Source: Bradymonas sediminis (GTDB taxonomy: Bacteria; Myxococcota_A; Bradymonadia; Bradymonadales; Bradymonadaceae). Taken from it: a DNA stretch of 64,000 nucleotides. The notes beneath the pieces were generated by a model. That model made no database searches, had not been told where the DNA came from, and saw only the letters and a program-made list of their open reading frames with translations. Location of the stretch: positions 4,323,501 to 4,387,500 of the forward strand of contig NZ_CP030032.1 in NCBI RefSeq assembly GCF_003258315.1, written 5' to 3'. Below, one piece after another: positions 17,788-26,341 of the stretch. How positions within the stretch are numbered: position 1 is the first letter of the stretch; every line of letters starts with the position of its first letter. The position numbers and the translations under genes are program-made.

Positions 17788-18918
17788 TTAGTTCCGCGCG
17801 GCCGCCGGGATCAGATTATGCCAGGCGCGGAACGCCTCGAGCGCGCGACGCTCGGCGTCGATGCGCGCGTGCTCCAACTCCTCCAGCGCGTGCGCCTGCA
17901 TCTCGCCGGCGCGGCGCGACCACTCCGCGCGCTTGGCGCGCATCTCGGCCAGCGCCTCGTCCAGGCTCTGCTCGGCGGCTTGCACCTGCTCGCGCAGCCC
18001 CTCGCTCCATTCGTGCATCTGCGCCTCGTAGCGCTCACGCAGCGTCTGGCAGCGCTTGCGCAGGCGGCGATCGATGCTGCTGCGGCGCAAATCATGCGCC
18101 AAACCGACCTTATGCAGCAGGCCAATGGTCCACTTGGTCGGGTCAAATTGGTACCAGCGAAACCCGTTGCGATAGTCGCCCGGGAAGCTGTGATGGAAGT
18201 TATGATACCCCTCCCCGAAGGTGAACAGGGCGAGCAGGCCGTTGTCGCGCGCGCTCATATCCTGGTTCCACGGACGGCTTCCCCACATATGCGCCGCCGA
18301 GTTGATGAAGAAGGTGAAGTGGTGGACCACCACGATGCGAATAAGCCCCGCCCACAGCAGCATCCCCCAGACACGCCCGGTCAAAAGCCCGAGCGCCAGC
18401 GGCACGCCGATATTAAAGGCCAGGCTGATCGCCGTATAATATTTATGCTGCCACTGACACATCGGGTCTTTGAGCAGGTCCGGCGCGCTGTCGAAGTCGT
18501 CGTGCATCTTGCCTTCGACCATCACCCAGAGCATATGCGCCCACAAAAACCCCTCCTCGATGCTATAGGGGTCGTCCTCGGTGTCGATATGTTTGTGGTG
18601 ATAGCGATGCCCGGCGCACCAGGCGATGGCGCTATTTTGCCAGGCCGCGGCCCCCAGCACGAGCAGGATCGCCCGGATCGGTTTCGGCGCCCACCACGCC
18701 CGGTGGCTAAACATGCGGTGATAGCCGGCGGTGATGCCCATGCCGGTCAAAAACCACAGCGCCACCATCGCCACCGGCTCCGCCCAATGCACGCCGTGAT
18801 GATAGATAAAGAGCGGGGTTAAGATCAGCGCCGCCAGCGGCGTCAAAATCAAGAAGAGCGCGTTAAACCACAGAATACGGGGCTTTTTCCCCTCACCTGC
18901 CGAGCCACTATAATGCAT
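17788..18918 (-). CDS. Acyl-CoA/acyl-lipid delta-9-type fatty acid desaturase with coiled-coil tail
   Basis: About 376 residues from the ATG at 18918; an earlier alternative start at 18999 adds a Gly/Ser-rich leader. All three histidine boxes of membrane di-iron desaturases are present: HRMFSH, HRYHH and HNFHH, with an additional upstream HH (VVVHH). Four transmembrane helices frame them. The reaction is oxygen-dependent introduction of a cis double bond in a saturated acyl chain, which controls membrane fluidity. Unusually, about 120 residues after the last histidine box are charged and helical (Arg/Glu/Ala-rich), predicted as a coiled coil; standard stearoyl-CoA desaturases of this size lack it. 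Single gene, terminated at 17731-17767. Confidence 0.9.
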   Translation of the reverse strand: MHYSGSAGEGKKPRILWFNALFLILTPLAALILTPLFIYHHGVHWAEPVAMVALWFLTGMGITAGYHRMFSHRAWWAPKPIRAILLVLGAAAWQNSAIAWCAGHRYHHKHIDTEDDPYSIEEGFLWAHMLWVMVEGKMHDDFDSAPDLLKDPMCQWQHKYYTAISLAFNIGVPLALGLLTGRVWGMLLWAGLIRIVVVHHFTFFINSAAHMWGSRPWNQDMSARDNGLLALFTFGEGYHNFHHSFPGDYRNGFRWYQFDPTKWTIGLLHKVGLAHDLRRSSIDRRLRKRCQTLRERYEAQMHEWSEGLREQVQAAEQSLDEALAEMRAKRAEWSRRAGEMQAHALEELEHARIDAERRALEAFRAWHNLIPAAARN

Positions 18919-19090
18919 GTCTAAACTCTCACGGCCAAAGTATGATGAACCGAATCCGGTTCCACCCGACCCGGAAATGCCATCCTTATTACAACCCACA
19001 CCTCCCTTAAGAACAAACAGGAGGCTCCAAAATTCCTATCATCCAATGCTTTGACCGTCCGTGAGCAACGCGCAAAAACGGTCGCCCGGC

Positions 19091-19789
19091 TTATTCGTCC
19101 TCGCCCTTCATCGCCACGAGGTGAAAGATCTCGTCGCGCAGCTGGCGCGCGCGCTCGAAGAGCTCCGGGTTATTATCCTCGCCATCGGCCTGCTCGATCT
19201 CATTGAGCGCCTTCTCCAGGGCATCCAGCGCGCGCTTAAGATGCTTGCGCGGATTCGGCTCCGGCTTATCGCGCAGGTGCTCGGGGATCGCCTCTTTGAA
19301 CTCGCGGCGCAATTGCGACGCCGAGCGCTCCCCGGCCAAGGCGGCGCGCTTGAGTTCCAGGTAGGTCTCCTGGGGCAAGCGCTCCTGCTCGGCCTCCTGC
19401 CAGCCGCGCGACAATTGGTCGACGGTGTCCATATCTGGCGTCGGGCGGCGCTCACCGCCGCTGCCGCCGTACGCCTCATCACGCCACTCCAGCAGCTCGG
19501 GGGCCTCGTTTTGCAGCCACTCATAGCCCTCGCGCAATTTACGGATCTCGCCGCGGCCGAGATAAAGTTCGTTTTTATAATATTCGGTGACGCTCGAATA
19601 CTCCCACTGACTCCACAGCTCTTCGGCCTCAACCTCTTTGAGGTGACGCCCCAGCTCCACCCAACTTCCCTTAAAATCAAGCGCCGCCTGCAGCGCGTTA
19701 TAGCGCACCGAGCCGGGTTCGACCTTCTCAAGCAAGAGGCTAATTTTCTCGGAGGGACTCAAGTCTTCAGCAATATCCACGTTTTCCAT
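19091..19789 (-). CDS. Conserved-looking hypothetical protein, helical and acidic
   Basis: 232 residues from the ATG at 19789; the frame continues upstream to a TTG at 19828, with no ribosome binding site for either. No signal peptide or membrane segment. Mostly alpha-helical, charged, with the stretch VTEYYKNELYLGRGEIRKLREGY (in parts) and a C-terminal coiled-coil-like region (KHLKRALDALEKALNEIEQA). A cytoplasmic protein with no recognised family. It is downstream of the desaturase in opposite relative position (same minus strand, 170 bases upstream of the desaturase start), so co-transcription with the desaturase is possible. Confidence 0.7.
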   Translation of the reverse strand: MENVDIAEDLSPSEKISLLLEKVEPGSVRYNALQAALDFKGSWVELGRHLKEVEAEELWSQWEYSSVTEYYKNELYLGRGEIRKLREGYEWLQNEAPELLEWRDEAYGGSGGERRPTPDMDTVDQLSRGWQEAEQERLPQETYLELKRAALAGERSASQLRREFKEAIPEHLRDKPEPNPRKHLKRALDALEKALNEIEQADGEDNNPELFERARQLRDEIFHLVAMKGEDE

Positions 19790-19983
19790 AAATCTACGAG
19801 CCGGTTCTCTAGAGGCAAATAATGACAAATCTCAAACAACTGACTCATAAGTCAGCCGTTCCCTGATTCGCGGCAAAACGTCTCCCAAAAGATGGGACGC
19901 ACGTCGAATTTCGGTGACTGCTCATATCGACGAAGGCAATCGGGCGCAACCCGAATTTAACCCGGACGCGCCCGACACTATTT

Positions 19984-20010
19984 CGCCCGCAGGGATCATC
20001 CCTGCGGGCG
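19984..20010 (-). terminator. Hairpin downstream of the SCO-like gene
   Basis: 11-bp inverted repeat CGCCCGCAGGG with complement around ATCAT, 65 bases after the SCO-like stop on the minus strand; only a weak T-rich follow-up. Another GC-rich inverted region lies at about 20030-20065. Confidence 0.4.
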
Positions 20011-20075
20011 CTATCGATCGAGGTGTGCTGCGGCCGACCTAAGCTCCTCTCGGCCGGCCGATCTTCGGGTCCCAA

Positions 20076-21071
20076 CTAAATCGCGTCGCCCCCGTCTTCT
20101 TGCACCGAGATGCGAATCACCTCGTCGGGCAGCGCGGTGCACCCCAGATAAAGATCGCCGGCTTTATCAAAGACCTGGGTCGCCGAGGCCCCCGGGGCAA
20201 GCGAGATATCCCCCACGAAATGATACATATAATCGTTATTCGTCCAGCGAATCCCCTCGCCAACTTTGACCCGAATATAGGCCGGAAGCGTCGGCTTCAT
20301 CTGCGCCGCGCGCCGATACGACCCCGCCGGAATCGACACATCCTTCACCTCGCCAATTTCGGGCAAACGCGTGCCGAGCGCCGGGTCGGCCAGCAGCGCC
20401 TGCAGGTCCTCGGCCATCGTCTCGGTCGAGGTGCCGTAGGGGTAAGAGACCGGGATCTTGTCGCCGTTTTGGACCAAGAAGATCTGGCCGGTATGGTCGT
20501 ATTTATACGTCAACCCGTTGACCGGCTTCTCCAACTCGACCCGGTTGCGCACGATCTTCCAACTCTCATAGGCCTCATCGAGCCCGTCGGGGGTCTCCGA
20601 GGTCACGCCGATGATCTCGCCCTTATAATACGACAGATACTCCTTCATCTTCGCCGGCGGCTCGCTGGCCGGGTCGATCGTCACGAACACAAATTGCACC
20701 TGGTCGGCCTCCGGGCCCAGGATCTGCTGAATCTTCTCGAATTTCTTCAGGTTCGTCGGGCACACATCGGTGCAGCCGACATAGCCGAAGAACACCATCG
20801 CCAGCGGATGCGGCTGGCGCGCCAGGCTAAAGGGCTTGGCGCTATCATCGACGGCGACCAGCGCGGGCGCCGCGCGCGGCGGCGAAAAGTGAATGCCGCG
20901 CAATTGATGCTCGGGGGCCGGCGAGTCGGCCTGCGTCGCCGCGCTGCGCCAGGGCGCGCTGCGCGCCCACCCCAGCCCGACCAACCCGGCGAACACCAGC
21001 AGCAGCCCACCGACCTTAAGCACCTTCGAGCTCTCCCATCGCGTTGTCATTTTCTCAGTCGATGCACTCAT
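20076..21071 (-). CDS. SCO1/SenC-type copper chaperone fused to a cupredoxin-like domain
   Basis: 331 residues from the ATG at 21071 with GGAG upstream. One N-terminal transmembrane helix (about 17-36) anchors the protein with the rest outside the cytoplasm. Residues about 60-235 are a thioredoxin-fold SCO domain with the copper site Cys100-x3-Cys104 (GYVGCTDVCPT) and His193 (YDHTG). Residues about 245-325 resemble a cupredoxin: YIRVKVGEGIRWTNND, His284 (YHFVGD), GDLYLGC (Cys311); the usual second His and Met after the Cys are missing. SCO proteins deliver copper to cytochrome oxidase CuA or other cuproenzymes. The gene follows nirK on the same strand, suggesting a role in nitrite reductase maturation. 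Confidence 0.88.
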   Translation of the reverse strand: MSASTEKMTTRWESSKVLKVGGLLLVFAGLVGLGWARSAPWRSAATQADSPAPEHQLRGIHFSPPRAAPALVAVDDSAKPFSLARQPHPLAMVFFGYVGCTDVCPTNLKKFEKIQQILGPEADQVQFVFVTIDPASEPPAKMKEYLSYYKGEIIGVTSETPDGLDEAYESWKIVRNRVELEKPVNGLTYKYDHTGQIFLVQNGDKIPVSYPYGTSTETMAEDLQALLADPALGTRLPEIGEVKDVSIPAGSYRRAAQMKPTLPAYIRVKVGEGIRWTNNDYMYHFVGDISLAPGASATQVFDKAGDLYLGCTALPDEVIRISVQEDGGDAI

Positions 21072-21156
21072 AACGTGGGCTCCTTTTGCGCGCTTAAACT
21101 TACTATTGGCTGCGGCCTTTCGCATTCTTTTCTACAGACTTGCTAAAACGCTAAAG

Positions 21157-21199
21157 CGCAGCGGGTTGCGGGGGCGTCGCGCCCCCGCAACCCGCTGCG
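21157..21199 (-). terminator. Large hairpin between nirK and the SCO-like gene
   Basis: 20-bp perfect inverted repeat (arms 21157-21176 and 21180-21199, beginning CGCAGCGGGTTGCGG) with a 3-base loop, 9 bases after the nirK stop. On the minus strand it is followed by TTTAGCGTTTT. It could terminate nirK or attenuate read-through into the SCO-like gene. Confidence 0.75.
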
Positions 21200-21207
21200 A
21201 TGCTCAT

Positions 21208-22698
21208 TTAGTGCACCGGCTTGATGCCATCGAGGCTCTTGAAGATGGTGTCGTCGGCCTCGCCTTCGACTTCCAATATCGCCACGGCTCCTTTGTCTGC
21301 GCGGCTTAAGGAGTGGTCGACCAGGATATAGGTTCCCGGGTAGTCGACCTCGAACTCCACCATCACGGCGCCACCGGCGGGCACAAGCGTGGTCTGAATG
21401 TTGCGGGCCGGCGGGCTGATAAGGTCGGCCTCTTTATAGACCCGGTCGAAGATTTCGCCGATGACATGCATCGAGCTGACTTTATTCGGGCCGCCCACGC
21501 CGAAGTACATGCGCACCGTCTCGCCGACTTTGGCCTTCATCGCGCGGCTCTCGGTCAGGGCGCCGACGCGGCCGTTGAACACGATATAGGTGGGCATTTC
21601 CTCGAGCATGCGGTTGGCATCTTCGATCTGGTGACCCTCGGTCCCCAGACGCTCGGTGGTATAATACTCGCCCTGCATCACATAATACTCGCGGTCGACT
21701 TCAGGCAGCCCTTCTTCCGGCTCGACCAAGATCATGCCGTACATGCCGCGGGCCAGGTGCGTCGCGATATGCGGGGTGGCGCAGTGATACACATAGAGGC
21801 CCGCCTTCATCGCCTTGAAGCTCATCGAGCGGCGCTCGCCGGGAGGCGCCTGCAAGACCGCGGCGCCGCCGCCAGGTCCCGTCACCGCGTGGAAGTCGAT
21901 GCTGTGGACCATCTTGCTCGACGGGGCGTTGTCCAGGTGAATCACGACGTTATCACCCTCTCGCACCCGCAGCATCGGGCCGGGCACCTTGCCGTCAAAG
22001 GTCCACATCTCGTAGGTCGTGCCGTCCTCGAGCTCGGCGATCTCCTCGCTCGTGTTGATGACGAACTCCACCGTCTCAGGCGCGCGCTTTCCAATCGGCG
22101 CGGGCACGGTGTCGGCGCCCAGGCTGATCTCGTCGGTCGACACCGGCAGGATGGGCTTGAGCGGCGTGCCCGTCTTCGGGAAGAGCTGCGAGCCGGCGCC
22201 CCCGGCCACCGCCGGCGCGTTCTGAGCGACCTGCGGGGCGACACCCTCGACGATGAATTTCCCCTGCATACCCGCCTGACGATGCCCGGGCAGCGAGCAG
22301 AAATAATCGGTGCTCTCTTTGGCCACGAACGTCACCTCGACGACCTCGTCGATCTTCATCGCCGTCTCGGTGCGCACGTCCTGCCCGTCCAGGGCGATAT
22401 CGTGGGCCATATTCTCCTTATTGATCAACTTCAGCGTCACCGTGTCGCCCGCGTTGGCCTTGAGCGCCGGGTTGATCTTCCCCTCGATCTCACCGCCCAC
22501 CCCGCGGTAGCCGCTCATATAGGCCTCGAGCGTGTACTCAACCTCCGCGCCCACCGGCGCCACCGATTTGGCCGGGTCGCCGCTTGAGGCGTTATCCTGG
22601 CAACCCACGGCTGCCAGCAGAAGGAACATCGCAACCCAAATCATATGTTTGGGGAAGCGCTTCATCGGGGCAAAGATGCTGGTCTCGTAAACGGTCAT
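21208..22698 (-). CDS. nirK: Copper-containing nitrite reductase with extra N-terminal cupredoxin domain
   Basis: 496 residues; the ATG at 22698 has AGGAG six bases upstream. A signal peptide with lipobox (LAAVGC, Cys33) suggests a lipid-anchored periplasmic enzyme. Residues about 50-152 form a cupredoxin with a complete type 1 copper set: His99, Cys134, His139, Met144. Residues about 185-480 are NirK: His265 (type 1), Asp268 and His270 (HSIDFHAVTG), His305-Cys306 (YHCATPH), His314, Met319, SSMHVIGEIFD and the type 2 His462 (LVDHSL). It reduces nitrite to nitric oxide. The extra domain may act as built-in electron donor. Downstream SCO-like copper chaperone and divergent nnrS support a denitrification role. 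Confidence 0.93.
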   Translation of the reverse strand: MTVYETSIFAPMKRFPKHMIWVAMFLLLAAVGCQDNASSGDPAKSVAPVGAEVEYTLEAYMSGYRGVGGEIEGKINPALKANAGDTVTLKLINKENMAHDIALDGQDVRTETAMKIDEVVEVTFVAKESTDYFCSLPGHRQAGMQGKFIVEGVAPQVAQNAPAVAGGAGSQLFPKTGTPLKPILPVSTDEISLGADTVPAPIGKRAPETVEFVINTSEEIAELEDGTTYEMWTFDGKVPGPMLRVREGDNVVIHLDNAPSSKMVHSIDFHAVTGPGGGAAVLQAPPGERRSMSFKAMKAGLYVYHCATPHIATHLARGMYGMILVEPEEGLPEVDREYYVMQGEYYTTERLGTEGHQIEDANRMLEEMPTYIVFNGRVGALTESRAMKAKVGETVRMYFGVGGPNKVSSMHVIGEIFDRVYKEADLISPPARNIQTTLVPAGGAVMVEFEVDYPGTYILVDHSLSRADKGAVAILEVEGEADDTIFKSLDGIKPVH

Positions 22699-23170
22699 AA
22701 TCGACTCCTATATGCTCTCAGGTTTCGCGGGTTTTACTCCCGCGCAATTAATCGCTCTCTATCACTTTGGCGGTCACGCTCGCGCCCAATGCCGGGGCGC
22801 CGCGTCTGCCCAAACGTCTTTGCGACAAGCGTGCCAGATTCAAGCAAATCCCCGAGAAAAAAACTGAGCCCCCGCTCAAAGACGCTATTTTTGCGTTTGC
22901 GCCCGCATTTCCAGCCCAGCGTATGATCTAGCGCAGGTTTTAAGGCGATATTTCAAGCCGATATAAACACAACAAACGCAAATACTGCGCATCACAAGAG
23001 CCCCGCGCATTATTTACGCCCCCTTTATTTGCGAAGCCTCGCTGCCGTGCTTGTGGGCCCCACTTGGCCCTGAGGCCATCTTCGGCACGCTAATTGCTCA
23101 AAGATCCGCGTATTATAATATCGGGCGCCGCAGCTGCCGCGCTCACCCCACCCAAAGGCGGTACAGAACC
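22699..23170. promoter_or_regulatory. Divergent intergenic region between nirK and nnrS
   Basis: 472 bases with lower GC than the flanking genes, holding the promoters of both denitrification genes. A TATAAT hexamer lies at 23114-23119 on the plus strand, 50 bases before the nnrS start, but without a well-spaced -35. I searched by eye for FNR/Dnr (TTGAT-N4-ATCAA) and NorR sites and found none. Confidence 0.45.
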
Positions 23171-24334
23171 ATGATGTCGAATTTATTTGCCAAGGGCTTT
23201 CGCCCCTTCTTTTTGCTCGCCGCGCTGCTGGGCGCCGGCTTCGTGCCGTTGTGGATTTTTGGCTACACAGGAAGGGTCAACCTCGGCGGGTATTGGGACC
23301 CGACGACCTGGCACGGCCACGAGATGGTCTTCGGCTTCGCCCTGGCGGTCATCGCCGGTTTCTTGCTCACCGCGGTGAGCAATTGGACCAAACTCCCCAC
23401 CGCGACCGGCCCGGCCCTGGCCGGCCTCTGCGGGCTGTGGGTGGCCGGGCGAGTGGGGATGCTCTTTGCGGCACACCTGCCCGGGGCGCTGGTGGCCACG
23501 GTCGACCTGGCCTTCGTCGTGGCGCTGGCCTTCTTTGTCGGCCGCCCCATCCTCGCGGCAAAGAGTAAGCGAAATTATAAATTCCTGCCGATCTTCGCCG
23601 TCCTCTTTGGCGCTAACCTGGTGATGCACCTGGGCGCGATGGACATCCTCGACGCCTCGACCACCCGCGCCACCCTGCTCGGCGCGCTCGATATGGTCAT
23701 CCTCATCATCCTGGTGGTCAGCGGGCGCATCGTCCCGATGTTCACCCGAAACGCCACCGGCGCCGAGGGCCTGCGCACCGTCGCCGGGCTCGAAAGACTC
23801 CTCTACCCCCTGGTCATCGCGTCGATCATCCTGCAACTTATCTGGCCCCAACACACCGTCAACGGCGTCATCGCGCTGCTCGCCGGCCTGGCCGTCTTCG
23901 CCCGCCAGATCACCTGGGGCGGCCAATATACCGTCAAAAAACCGATTCTGTGGGTGCTCCACGTCGGCCACGCCTGGATCGGCGTCGGCCTTATCCTGCG
24001 CGCCCTGGCCATCTGGTTGCCGCAGGTGGCGTCCTCGGCCAGCACCCACGCGCTCACCGTCGGCAGCATCGGCATGCTCATCATCGGCATGATGGTGCGC
24101 GTCTCGCTCGGGCACACCGGGCGCCCCATCACCGCCTCCAAGCCGATGAGCGCCGCCTTCGCAGCCGTCGGCCTGGCCGCCCTGGGCCGCACTTTTTTGC
24201 CGATCATTTTGCCCACCTATTATATCGAGTGGGTCATCTTCTCCGGCGTCCTCTTCGCCCTGGCCTTCGCCGCCTTCGTGCTCGAGTTCACCCCGGTGCT
24301 GACCGCCCCACGCCCCGACGGCAAAGCAGGATAA
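23171..24334 (+). CDS. nnrS: NnrS family haem/copper membrane protein
   Basis: 387 residues from the ATG at 23171 (AAAGGCGG upstream); an open frame from 23051 has no support. Starts with LFAKGFRPFFLLAALLGA, the typical NnrS opening, then WHGHEMVFGFALAVIAGFLLTAVSNWT, whose histidines are proposed haem/copper ligands, and SGRIVPMFTRNA. About 12 transmembrane segments span the whole length. NnrS proteins relieve nitric oxide stress in denitrifiers. Placed divergently from nirK, which makes NO, so the function fits. The gene is followed immediately by the 42-bp repeat array. Confidence 0.93.
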   Translation: MMSNLFAKGFRPFFLLAALLGAGFVPLWIFGYTGRVNLGGYWDPTTWHGHEMVFGFALAVIAGFLLTAVSNWTKLPTATGPALAGLCGLWVAGRVGMLFAAHLPGALVATVDLAFVVALAFFVGRPILAAKSKRNYKFLPIFAVLFGANLVMHLGAMDILDASTTRATLLGALDMVILIILVVSGRIVPMFTRNATGAEGLRTVAGLERLLYPLVIASIILQLIWPQHTVNGVIALLAGLAVFARQITWGGQYTVKKPILWVLHVGHAWIGVGLILRALAIWLPQVASSASTHALTVGSIGMLIIGMMVRVSLGHTGRPITASKPMSAAFAAVGLAALGRTFLPIILPTYYIEWVIFSGVLFALAFAAFVLEFTPVLTAPRPDGKAG

Positions 24335-24343
24335 CCCCAAAAC

Positions 24344-24617
24344 CGACCTACAGCCTGTATCAAGCCAGCCAAACTCCCAAGATCGCGACATACAGGCTGT
24401 AGGTCGCCTCCCGGACCCTCCAAAACCCTAAATACAGGCTGTAGGTCGCCTCCCGGACCCTCCAAAACCCTAAATACAGGCTGTAGGTCGCCTCCCGGAC
24501 CCTCCAAAACCCTAAATACAGGCTGTAGGTCGCCTCCCGGACCCTCCAAAACCCTAAATGCAGGCTGTAGGTCGCCCCCCGGACCCTCCAAAACCCCAAA
24601 TACAGGCTGTAGGTCGC
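24344..24617 (+). repeat. Six tandem 42-bp repeats with an inverted copy at the head
   Basis: Copies of a unit with core TACAGGCTGTAGGTCGCC begin at 24391, 24433, 24475, 24517, 24559 and 24601, each exactly 42 bases apart; the last is truncated after the core. Copies 2-4 are identical, and copies 5-6 differ by single bases. The core contains an 11-bp dyad TACAG-G-CTGTA. An inverted copy of the first 17 bases (CGACCTACAGCCTGTAT) sits at 24344-24360, so the array can form a hairpin with it. There are no intervening unique spacers, which rules out CRISPR. The array fills the gap between nnrS and comB. Confidence 0.95.
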
Positions 24618-24692
24618 CTCCGAAGCCGCAACGAGTTGCACCACACACCGCATCCGCTACGATGAACTTTTCCCAACACCCCGCACCCCAAA

Positions 24693-25421
24693 ATGACCAT
24701 CGATATTCAGATCTCACAGGGCCATGAGCCGCCCCTCGACGCCGCCGACGCCTATATCGTCATCGACGTCATTCGCGCCTTCACGACCACCCAGATCGCC
24801 TTCGACAACGGCGCCGCCCGCGTGCTGCTCGCCGGCGAGGTCGACGAGGCCTTCGCGCTCAAGCGCGCACACCCCGACGCCATCCTGGCCGGCGAGCGCG
24901 ACGCCATCAAAATCGACGGCTTCGACCTGGGGAACTCGCCCGCCGCCTGCGCGACCATCGACTTCGCCGGGCGCACGATGATCCTCACGACCACCAACGG
25001 CGTGCGCGCGACCCTGCACGCCCTCAAAAGCGCCGCCCCGCAGGGCGCGCCGGTGTTGGTGACCGGATTCTCGAACGCCCTGGCCAGCGCGCGTTTTGTG
25101 CGGGAATTGCAGGCCCAGGGGCGTGTTACGCAGAAAATGCGCGTCCATCTCGTCGCCTCACACCCCACCGGCACCGAAGATATGGCCTGCGCCGAATTCA
25201 TTCGCGCGCAGATTCTCGGCGAGGCCGGCCCCGACACAGCCCAGGTCACCGAGCGCATCCGAAAGAGCGACGCGGCGCAGAAGTTTCTCGACCCCGAGCG
25301 CCCCGCGTTTGACGCCCGCGACATCGACTTTTGCGCCGCGATGGGCCCCGAAAAATTCGCCATGCTCGCCCAGCCCCACCCCACGGGCCCGCGCATCATC
25401 GCGCGCGCCCTGGACGCCTGA
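24693..25421 (+). CDS. comB: 2-phosphosulfolactate phosphatase family protein (ComB-like)
   Basis: 242 residues. ComB signatures are clear: AYIVIDVIRAFTTTQIAFDNGA at the N-terminus, ILAGERDAIKIDGFDLGNSP, and MILTTTNGVRATLHA. ComB removes phosphate from 2-phosphosulfolactate in coenzyme M synthesis in archaea; in bacteria the family is widespread and often of unclear role (sulfolactate or other phospho-acids), so the exact substrate is uncertain. The ATG at 24693 has no obvious Shine-Dalgarno. It follows the 42-bp repeats and converges with the HD-domain gene after 3 bases. Confidence 0.88.
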   Translation: MTIDIQISQGHEPPLDAADAYIVIDVIRAFTTTQIAFDNGAARVLLAGEVDEAFALKRAHPDAILAGERDAIKIDGFDLGNSPAACATIDFAGRTMILTTTNGVRATLHALKSAAPQGAPVLVTGFSNALASARFVRELQAQGRVTQKMRVHLVASHPTGTEDMACAEFIRAQILGEAGPDTAQVTERIRKSDAAQKFLDPERPAFDARDIDFCAAMGPEKFAMLAQPHPTGPRIIARALDA

Positions 25422-25424
25422 GCC

Positions 25425-26150
25425 TCAGCTCGACACCGGCTCCGCCGCATCTTCGCGGACCGGCACGCCGATCTCGTCGGCCAATTGAGCCAGGTAGGTC
25501 TCCATAAATCGGTGGCGCTGCCCGCCGATCGCCCGGCCCGTCGGCGTATAGAGGCGCGCGGTGAGCTTGAGCATTTTGCTATAAAAATGGTCCACCGTGT
25601 AGCGCACGTCGTCGAGCTCGCGGTGCTCGGCGAAGGGGTCGGCCATATCGCAGATCCCGCCGCCCAATTGCCCGCTGACCTGAAATACCCGCGCAATCCC
25701 AAACGCCCCGACCGACTCCAGCCGGTCGGCGTCGCACACGATCTTCGCCTCGATCGAGCGCGCCTCGATCCCCGCCGAAAAGCTATGGGCCTCGATGGCG
25801 TGAAAGATGCGCTCAATCTTCGCCTCATCGAACGCCCCGAGCGCGCGAAAATGCGCGGCGGCCTTCTCGGACGATTGGCGCGAGGCGCTGCTGCGGTCGG
25901 GATGATCTTTGGGCAGATCCACCACGTCGTGCAGCAGCGCCGCCGCCGCCACGACCTTCCAATCCACCGCCTCGCCGCGCGCGATCTCACCGTCCGCGAT
26001 GCGCCGCGCGTTTCGCAGCACGCGCAAAAGATGCCCCAGGTCGTGCCCGGCGTTCATCTGCATATCGGCGGCGATCAAATCCACGGTCGGCTTGACCCAA
26101 TCCTCCTGGATAAGCAGGGCGATCGCGTTCTCAAAATCTTGTTGCTTCAT
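25425..26150 (-). CDS. HD-domain phosphohydrolase
   Basis: 241 residues. Metal-binding HD pattern: GHDLGHLLRVLRNA (His), LLHDVVDLPKDHP (His-Asp) and the distal CDADRLESVGAFG Asp, as in the YedJ/uncharacterised HD subgroup (small soluble metal-dependent phosphohydrolases, probably acting on nucleotides). No membrane segment or fused sensor. Single gene on the minus strand, convergent with comB and divergent from the DUF962 gene. Substrate unknown. Confidence 0.85.
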   Translation of the reverse strand: MKQQDFENAIALLIQEDWVKPTVDLIAADMQMNAGHDLGHLLRVLRNARRIADGEIARGEAVDWKVVAAAALLHDVVDLPKDHPDRSSASRQSSEKAAAHFRALGAFDEAKIERIFHAIEAHSFSAGIEARSIEAKIVCDADRLESVGAFGIARVFQVSGQLGGGICDMADPFAEHRELDDVRYTVDHFYSKMLKLTARLYTPTGRAIGGQRHRFMETYLAQLADEIGVPVREDAAEPVSS

Positions 26151-26341
26151 AATCGTTTATATCGTCTTTTTCTTTAGGTTAGGCGGGATATCGAGGGCGC
26201 AAAAGCCTTCGACGGTTGCACATTTGAGCCGCTCGTTATTACGATGGGTCGCACGTACCCGACAAGCGCCGCGACCGCTCTAAACTTGCAATAAATCCCG
26301 CGGTCGGCCCAGAATCATGAATTAAACCCGAAGGAATGATA

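Noticed and set aside
19845-20075. 76-codon minus-strand frame after the SCO-like gene
   Set aside because: It covers the hairpin region and has random, Arg-rich composition.
24344-24617. CRISPR array
   Set aside because: Units are contiguous 42-bp repeats without unique spacers, and no cas genes are near.
24220-24717. Minus-strand open frame encoding 14-residue repeats (GDLQPVFRVLEGPG)
   Set aside because: The 42-bp unit is a multiple of three, so every frame gives a repeat peptide. The frame overlaps the ends of nnrS and comB and has no ribosome binding site.
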